DNA of 19,914 nucleotides, taken from NCBI GenBank assembly GCA_017457545.1, contig JAFTHF010000236.1, positions 1 to 19,914 on the forward strand. The letters run 5' to 3'. Below, in pieces: positions 15,907-19,914 of this stretch. Under the pieces are notes generated by a model. The model saw only the letters and a list, made by a program, of their open reading frames with translations, did not search any database and was not told the DNA's origin. This stretch comes from Clostridia bacterium (GTDB lineage: Bacteria > Bacillota_A > Clostridia > Oscillospirales > CAG-272). Position 1 is the stretch's first letter, and each line of letters begins with the position of its first letter. The translations under genes and the position numbers were made by a program.

Positions 15907-16008
15907 TTTACGCTCTTGTATTTTGGCTTTTTTACGGGATAAGCGTGGATAATTCCGAAAAATAGAAGTAAGTAATCTGTTTTTAAAGAAAAAAGTAGAA
16001 CGATTTTC

Positions 16009-16037
16009 TTGAATTTTTACATCTTATACGATAAAAT
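16009..16037 (+). promoter_or_regulatory. Promoter for the SLOG-family gene
   Basis: TTGAAT (16009-16014) and TAAAAT (16032-16037) have a 17-base spacer; the GGGAGGG ribosome site is just before the ATG at 16070. Confidence 0.7.
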
Positions 16038-16069
16038 AAAGGTGTTAATCAAGGATAGGGAGGGCGAAG

Positions 16070-16564
16070 ATGAAATCAGCATGCTTTACAGGTCACAGGG
16101 TAGTAGGCGATGACCTTGATAAAAACCGTTTGATAAGATGTATAGAAAAGGCGATAAAGCAGGGCTGTGACACCTTTATCTGTGGGGGAGCCCTTGGCTT
16201 TGATATGCTTTCTGCACAGCTTGTTTTGAAATTCAAGGAGATATATCCTCATATTCAGCTTCATATGTATCTGCCGTGCAGCAATCAGTCGGAAAGATGG
16301 AGCCTGTCACAAAGACGGGAATACAATAAAATTCTCGCAAGGGCAGACCTTGTCGATAAGGTTGCAAGGCCTTATTACGACGGCTGTATGAGGGAACGGA
16401 ATTATAAAATGGTAGACGCCTGCGACCTCTGCATATGCTACCTGAACAGCCTTGAAAGAAGCGGAACGGCGCAAACCGTAAGGTATGCCAAAAGGCGTGG
16501 ACGTATAATTGTTAATGTATCCACTAAGGGAGAGGATTTTTTGGATAATCTACATACCGAATAG
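16070..16564 (+). CDS. SLOG family protein (DUF1273, YpsA-like)
   Basis: This is 164 residues and a single Rossmann-like SLOG domain. FTGHR (residues 6-10) and the GGALGFD loop (near residue 39-45) are the signature nucleotide-binding elements of the YpsA/DUF1273 branch. Later conserved parts are LHMYLPC, the YNKILARAD helix, and CDLCICYLNS with SGTAQTVRYAKRRG. SLOG domains are thought to bind nucleotide-derived ligands or cleave nucleotides. In B. subtilis YpsA is linked to cell division, but the biochemical role is not settled. It has its own promoter and no close operon partner. It differs from DprA and LOG enzymes in length and motif set. Confidence 0.88.
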   Translation: MKSACFTGHRVVGDDLDKNRLIRCIEKAIKQGCDTFICGGALGFDMLSAQLVLKFKEIYPHIQLHMYLPCSNQSERWSLSQRREYNKILARADLVDKVARPYYDGCMRERNYKMVDACDLCICYLNSLERSGTAQTVRYAKRRGRIIVNVSTKGEDFLDNLHTE

Positions 16565-16620
16565 TGAATTTATATGCAACTTTCACAAAAAAATATACAA
16601 AAAATTGTTAAAATTGCAGA

Positions 16621-16649
16621 TTGATATTTAAAATCGTGTGTGATATAAT
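16621..16649 (+). promoter_or_regulatory. Promoter for the branched-chain amino acid transporter operon
   Basis: TTGATA (16621-16626) and TATAAT (16644-16649) have a 17-base spacer. AAGGAG at 16671-16676 serves the ATG at 16688. Confidence 0.88.
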
Positions 16650-16687
16650 AGAGTATATTTTTTTAATATTAAGGAGAAAAGATCACA

Positions 16688-17881
16688 ATGAAAAAGACAA
16701 TTGCTAAGGTTTTGTGCCTTGTTCTTGTTTCTGTTATGGTAGTTGCTTGCTTCGCTTCCTGCGGTGGCACAGTTAACTATGCTGAGAACAACACAACCAT
16801 TAAGATCGGTGTTTCCGGTCCTCTTACAGGTGGCGCTGCTATGTACGGTGTCGCTGTTAAGAACTCTGCTCAGCTTGCTATCGATGAAATCAATAAGGCA
16901 GGCGGCGTAAACGGTATTATGCTTGAGCTCGTTGCAGCTGACGATAAGCATGATTCCACACTCGTTTCCACAACATACACAACACTCTATGAGGGTGGCT
17001 GCCAGCTCTTCCTCGGCACTGTAACAACAGCGCCCGGTATCCAGTTCAAGAGCTATGCACTTGAGGACGGTATCTTCTACCTCACTCCCTCTGCATCAGG
17101 CGACGATATTCCCTCCAAGGACGGCGGCTTCCAGATGTGCTTTACAGACTCTAACCAGGGTACAGCCTCTGCTAAGTACTTCAACGACAACTACACAGGC
17201 AAGAAGGTTGGTATCTTCTACAAGGCTGACGATGACTACTCTGTAGGCATCAAGAACAACTTTGTTGCTAATCTCGCTTCCTCCTTCGGTACAGTTGTTG
17301 AGGCTTCCTTCACAGGCGATGCTGCTATGTTCGACTCACAGATCACAACACTTAAGGATTGCGATATCATCTTTATGCCTACATACTACGATCCCGCTTC
17401 TCAGTTTATGAAGCAGGCTTTGGGTAAGGTAAAGGATAACGCTATTTACTTCGGTTGCGACGGATTTGACGGTATTGACGCAGTTGACGGCTTTGATATC
17501 AAGTCCATTCCTCAGGAGGTTTCCTACCTTTCACACTTCGATTCCACATCTACAAGCGGTCCTGCTGCTGACTTCATCAAGGCATATCAGGCTAAGTATC
17601 CCAACCAGCCCCTTAACCAGTTCGGTGCTGCTGCATACGACTGCGTATATGCAATGGTAGAGGCGCTTAAGGCTTCAGGTGAGGAAATTTCTGCTACAAT
17701 GTCCGCACAGGATTATTCAGAAATCCTTCTTAACCAGTTCACAAGTGATTCCTTCGTATTCCACGGTGTAACAGGCGAATGTAAGAACGGTAATAAGTCT
17801 GACATTTCCTGGAACGAGGACGGTACAGTAAATAAGGTTGCTGTTAAGTACGTTGTTAAAGAATTAGGCGCTAACGGCTAA
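16688..17881 (+). CDS. Branched-chain amino acid ABC transporter, substrate-binding lipoprotein
   Basis: This is 397 residues. A lipoprotein signal peptide is present: KK at 2-3, a hydrophobic core to about residue 20, and a cysteine at 21 or 25. C25, followed by GG, is the likelier lipidated residue. The mature part is type I periplasmic binding fold of the LivJ/LivK family: [38 protein letters not shown], then [11 protein letters not shown] and [20 protein letters not shown]. It captures leucine, isoleucine, valine or a similar ligand at the outer face of the membrane and hands it to the permeases. Its codon use is very biased, fitting high expression. A hairpin terminator separates it from livH, which would give the binding protein in excess. 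The exact ligand cannot be read. Confidence 0.93.
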   Translation: MKKTIAKVLCLVLVSVMVVACFASCGGTVNYAENNTTIKIGVSGPLTGGAAMYGVAVKNSAQLAIDEINKAGGVNGIMLELVAADDKHDSTLVSTTYTTLYEGGCQLFLGTVTTAPGIQFKSYALEDGIFYLTPSASGDDIPSKDGGFQMCFTDSNQGTASAKYFNDNYTGKKVGIFYKADDDYSVGIKNNFVANLASSFGTVVEASFTGDAAMFDSQITTLKDCDIIFMPTYYDPASQFMKQALGKVKDNAIYFGCDGFDGIDAVDGFDIKSIPQEVSYLSHFDSTSTSGPAADFIKAYQAKYPNQPLNQFGAAAYDCVYAMVEALKASGEEISATMSAQDYSEILLNQFTSDSFVFHGVTGECKNGNKSDISWNEDGTVNKVAVKYVVKELGANG

Positions 17882-17896
17882 TTAAACATAGGTTGC

Positions 17897-17930
17897 AATT
17901 GCCGACGCATTCACGCGTCGGCAATTTTAT
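17897..17930 (+). terminator. Terminator/attenuator between the binding protein gene and livH
   Basis: AATTGCCGACGC (17897-17908) pairs perfectly with GCGTCGGCAATT (17915-17926), followed by TTAT. No new promoter is visible before livH at 17972, so livH is probably expressed by read-through at a lower level. Confidence 0.85.
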
Positions 17931-17971
17931 ACAATAATTCGCATATGCGAGAGAGAAGTTAGGACATACAA

Positions 17972-18835
17972 ATGGAATTTATTACGATGATAATAAACGG
18001 CTTAAGCATTGGCGGTACCTATGCTATGATAGCTCTTGGCTACACAATGGTATACGGTATTGCAAAAATGCTTAACTTTGCCCACGGTGACGTTATTATG
18101 GTCGGCGGATATACAATAGTGCTTTTCTTCCCCATTAACCCTATTGTAGGTATTATCGCCTCCATTATCTTCTGCGTTGTCGTAGGTATAGTTGTTGAAA
18201 AGTCTGCGTATAAGCCACTAAGAGGCGCATCTCCCTTGGCAGTTCTTATTACAGCTATCGGTGTAAGTAAGCTTCTTCAGAGTGCGGCGCAGATATTTAT
18301 CGGCTCAGAGTCCAAGGGTATTACCTTTAATCTTGGTGATATCAGTCTGGGCTCGGTAAAGATAAGCGTTCTTACACTTATCACAATACTTTGCTCCTTT
18401 GCCGTAATGGTTGGACTTACACTTTTTGTTAAGTACACAAAGACAGGTAGAGCTATGATTGCGGTTTCTGAGGACAGAGGCGCAGCTCAGCTTATGGGCA
18501 TTAATGTAAACTTTATAATCATGATAACCTTTATAATCGGCTCAGCCCTTGCTGCAGTTGCCAGTGCGTTCCTTGTTTTCAAGATTCAGAACGTTGGCCC
18601 TGTATTCGGTGCTATGCCCGGTATCAAGGCATTTGCCGCTGCGGTAATCGGTGGTATCGGCTCTATTCCCGGTGCTATGGTTGGCGGTATTGTGCTTGGC
18701 TTTATTGAGGCTATCTGCGGTATGATACCTGCTATCACACCCTACACAGACGCAATTGAATTTGCAATTCTCATTATCGTGCTTCTTGTTAAGCCCACAG
18801 GCTTCCTCGGTAAGAAGAGAAGGGAGAAGGTATAA
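17972..18835 (+). CDS. livH: Branched-chain amino acid ABC transporter permease LivH
   Basis: This is 287 residues, the normal length. The opening ITMIINGLSIGGTYAMIALGYTMVYGIAKMLNFAHGDVIMVGGY is family-typical (two pieces: GGTYAMIALGYTMVYGI and NFAHGD). Later come RAMIAVSEDRGAAQLMGI, the EAA-like coupling segment that contacts the ATPase, and PGIKAFAAAVIGGIGSIPGAM. About eight membrane helices are present. It forms the translocation pore with LivM, and ATP is supplied by LivG/LivF, none of which is intact in this window. The ribosome site is weak (TTAGGA). Its stop overlaps the next start as TAATG, exactly the arrangement expected for livH-livM. Confidence 0.93.
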   Translation: MEFITMIINGLSIGGTYAMIALGYTMVYGIAKMLNFAHGDVIMVGGYTIVLFFPINPIVGIIASIIFCVVVGIVVEKSAYKPLRGASPLAVLITAIGVSKLLQSAAQIFIGSESKGITFNLGDISLGSVKISVLTLITILCSFAVMVGLTLFVKYTKTGRAMIAVSEDRGAAQLMGINVNFIIMITFIIGSALAAVASAFLVFKIQNVGPVFGAMPGIKAFAAAVIGGIGSIPGAMVGGIVLGFIEAICGMIPAITPYTDAIEFAILIIVLLVKPTGFLGKKRREKV

Positions 18836-19461
18836 TGAAAAAGAAATTAAGAAGCTTTACAAAGCATTATCTTAACTATGCTGTAATCGGCTTGGTTCTT
18901 GTTATATTTACTGTTCTTTCCCTTGCCAGCAAAGGCAATATGTTCTTCGTTTTCTATCCTTGTCTGCTGTGTGGGATGATTCCAGTTAACTTACTTGGAT
19001 ATGATGAGAGAAGTCGATGGATGCAGTATAGTGGTACAATGCCATATACAAAAACGCAGCTTGTTTCTGCGAAATATTTGATAGGTTTACTTTCTCAAAC
19101 TGCTATGCTTGTTGTGATGGGAATTGCACAGGGTATCAAGACAACTGTTAGCGGAGATTTTGTATGGAATGATTTTATCGTTCTTATGCTGATGATGCTG
19201 ATTATGGCCACGCTAACATCGTCAATCTCTCTACCGTTCATATTCAAGCTGGGAGTTGAAAAAGGACGAACCGCTTATTATTTGATGATCGGTATGGTCT
19301 GCGGAGCAAGTGTTTTGGCATCCAGCTTTTTTAGAAGTGATTTACAGGCAGAAATCCGACCAAACACAATCTTAATTGTTCTGTCTATTGTTGGGGTTGG
19401 TGTCTATATCCTCTCTTGGCTCCTTTCTATTCGTTTTTTCAAAAAGCGCGAAATACACTAA
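18835..19461 (+). CDS. Chimeric frame: livM 5' end fused to an ABC-2-type permease
   Basis: This is 208 residues. The start is translationally coupled to livH (TAATG), as livM would be. The first 30-35 residues (MKKKLRSFTKHYLNYAVIG and a hydrophobic stretch) have the codon style of the upstream genes and suit a LivM N terminus. From about residue 35 onward (GNMFFVFYPCLLCGMIPVNL, DERSRWMQYSGTMPYTKTQL, SSISLPFIFKLGVEKGR, KKREIH) it is the body of a small ABC-2-family membrane permease as found next to antibiotic/peptide ABC exporters. It lacks the native N terminus of that family. Base and codon use changes at about 18925-18955. LivM, LivG and LivF do not follow. Either recombination produced a fusion that keeps one membrane helix from LivM, or the contig is misassembled. 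As it stands it cannot be LivM. Confidence 0.7.
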   Translation: MKKKLRSFTKHYLNYAVIGLVLVIFTVLSLASKGNMFFVFYPCLLCGMIPVNLLGYDERSRWMQYSGTMPYTKTQLVSAKYLIGLLSQTAMLVVMGIAQGIKTTVSGDFVWNDFIVLMLMMLIMATLTSSISLPFIFKLGVEKGRTAYYLMIGMVCGASVLASSFFRSDLQAEIRPNTILIVLSIVGVGVYILSWLLSIRFFKKREIH

Positions 19462-19467
19462 GTCTAA

Positions 19468-19489
19468 GGCGTCGCAGAAATGCGGCGCC
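19468..19489 (+). terminator. GC-rich hairpin after the ABC-2 permease
   Basis: GGCGTCGCA (19468-19476) pairs with TGCGGCGCC (19481-19489), with one G-U pair, around a GAAA tetraloop. Only a short interrupted T run (CTACCTTTT) follows, so termination strength is uncertain. Confidence 0.65.
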
Positions 19490-19519
19490 CTACCTTTTAT
19501 GACTAATGTGTCACTTTCG

Positions 19520-19548
19520 TTGTTTTATCAGTTGATTTATGTTATAAT
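19520..19548 (+). promoter_or_regulatory. Promoter for the response regulator gene
   Basis: TTGTTT (19520-19525) and TATAAT (19543-19548) have a 17-base spacer. AAAGGAAG at 19563-19570 is the ribosome site for the ATG at 19578. Confidence 0.7.
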
Positions 19549-19577
19549 ATTATACTGGTATAAAAGGAAGTGATATT

Positions 19578-19914
19578 ATGACGAAGATACTTTTGGTTGA
19601 AGACGATAAAGCCATCGTTGCCAACTTAACTGAGTATTTGAATAGCGAAGGATACGCGGTTGAGAGCGTATCAGGGCAGACTGCGGCACTGAATCTTCTT
19701 GTTGATAAAAAAGTGGACCTCGTGCTGCTTGATGTATCCCTGGCTGAAGGTAATGGATTCACTACCTGCAAAGCCATTAAAGCAGAGTATGATATTCCTG
19801 TCATTTTCCTCACTGCATCCGGAGATGAATTCAGTACCGTTACAGGCTTTGACCTTGGTGCTGATGACTATATTCCAAAACCCTTCCGTCCGAGAGAACT
19901 GGTGTCCCGTATTA
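19578..19914 (+). CDS. OmpR-type response regulator, receiver domain (3' end outside window)
   Basis: The frame is open to the window end, giving 112 visible residues from the ATG at 19578. It is a complete receiver domain: acidic pocket VEDD (E8, D9, D10), phospho-acceptor D52 in VLLDVSLAEGNG, T79 in IFLTASGD, and K101 in DDYIPKPF. The FRPRELVSRI that follows is typical of OmpR/PhoB-family regulators, so a winged-helix DNA-binding domain should lie beyond the window. It follows an ABC-2 permease, the usual layout of cell-envelope stress or peptide-resistance modules in Firmicutes, in which a sensor kinase and ABC genes follow. It has its own promoter. Together with the permease body it seems to be a locus distinct from the liv operon. 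Confidence 0.9.
   Translation, partial: MTKILLVEDDKAIVANLTEYLNSEGYAVESVSGQTAALNLLVDKKVDLVLLDVSLAEGNGFTTCKAIKAEYDIPVIFLTASGDEFSTVTGFDLGADDYIPKPFRPRELVSRI

Noticed and set aside
18835..19461. Annotation as ordinary LivM
   Set aside because: After about residue 35 the protein has ABC-2 permease sequence, and it is far shorter than LivM (usually about 300 or more residues).

Overview
The window reads as chromosomal DNA from a spore-forming, low-to-mid GC Clostridia bacterium, probably an uncultured gut member of the Oscillospiraceae/Christensenellales type. This rests on a full-length spoIIE, Firmicutes-style Shine-Dalgarno sites (AGGAGG) and sigma-A promoters (TTGACA-17-TATAAT), a GldG/DUF4340 pair, GH94 and GH78 carbohydrate enzymes, and a cluster of GTGAAATT mini-hairpin repeats of a kind I recall from such genomes. 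The taxonomic call is inference.

Layout. (1) 1-5164, plus strand: the end of a GldG-family ABC auxiliary protein, a DUF4340 protein overlapping it by ATGA, and a GH94-type glycoside phosphorylase, closed by a long perfect terminator. (2) 5165-6920: an AT-rich accessory block. It has a repeat cluster, an inverted repeat, a perfect consensus promoter, a leader of about 200 nt with attenuator-like pairings, an RNase III-fold protein with all catalytic acids and two dsRNA-binding-like regions, and a small XRE repressor, closed by a second terminator. (3) 6924-12628, minus strand: mfd (transcription-repair coupling factor) translationally coupled (TAATG) to a GH78 alpha-L-rhamnosidase. They are driven by a consensus promoter through a structured leader with two competing pairings. 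(4) 12785-13464, plus strand: a divergent multi-pass membrane protein of unknown function. (5) 13506-15842, minus strand: spoIIE, with a candidate Spo0A-type promoter whose -35/-10 spacing is 21 bp. (6) 16070-16564, plus strand: a SLOG/DUF1273 (YpsA-like) protein. (7) 16688-18835, plus strand: a branched-chain amino acid ABC transporter (binding lipoprotein, then LivH permease). (8) 18835-19914: the expected livM begins in the right place (TAATG with livH), but after about 30 codons the frame becomes the body of an ABC-2-type permease, followed by an OmpR-type response regulator cut by the window end. This is either a real recombination fusion or an assembly chimera.

The most interesting candidate for a little-described system is the RNase III-like/XRE module with its elaborate leader. 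The most important annotation caution is the livM/ABC-2 junction near 18925-18955. No rRNA, tRNA, CRISPR array, transposase or integrase was seen.
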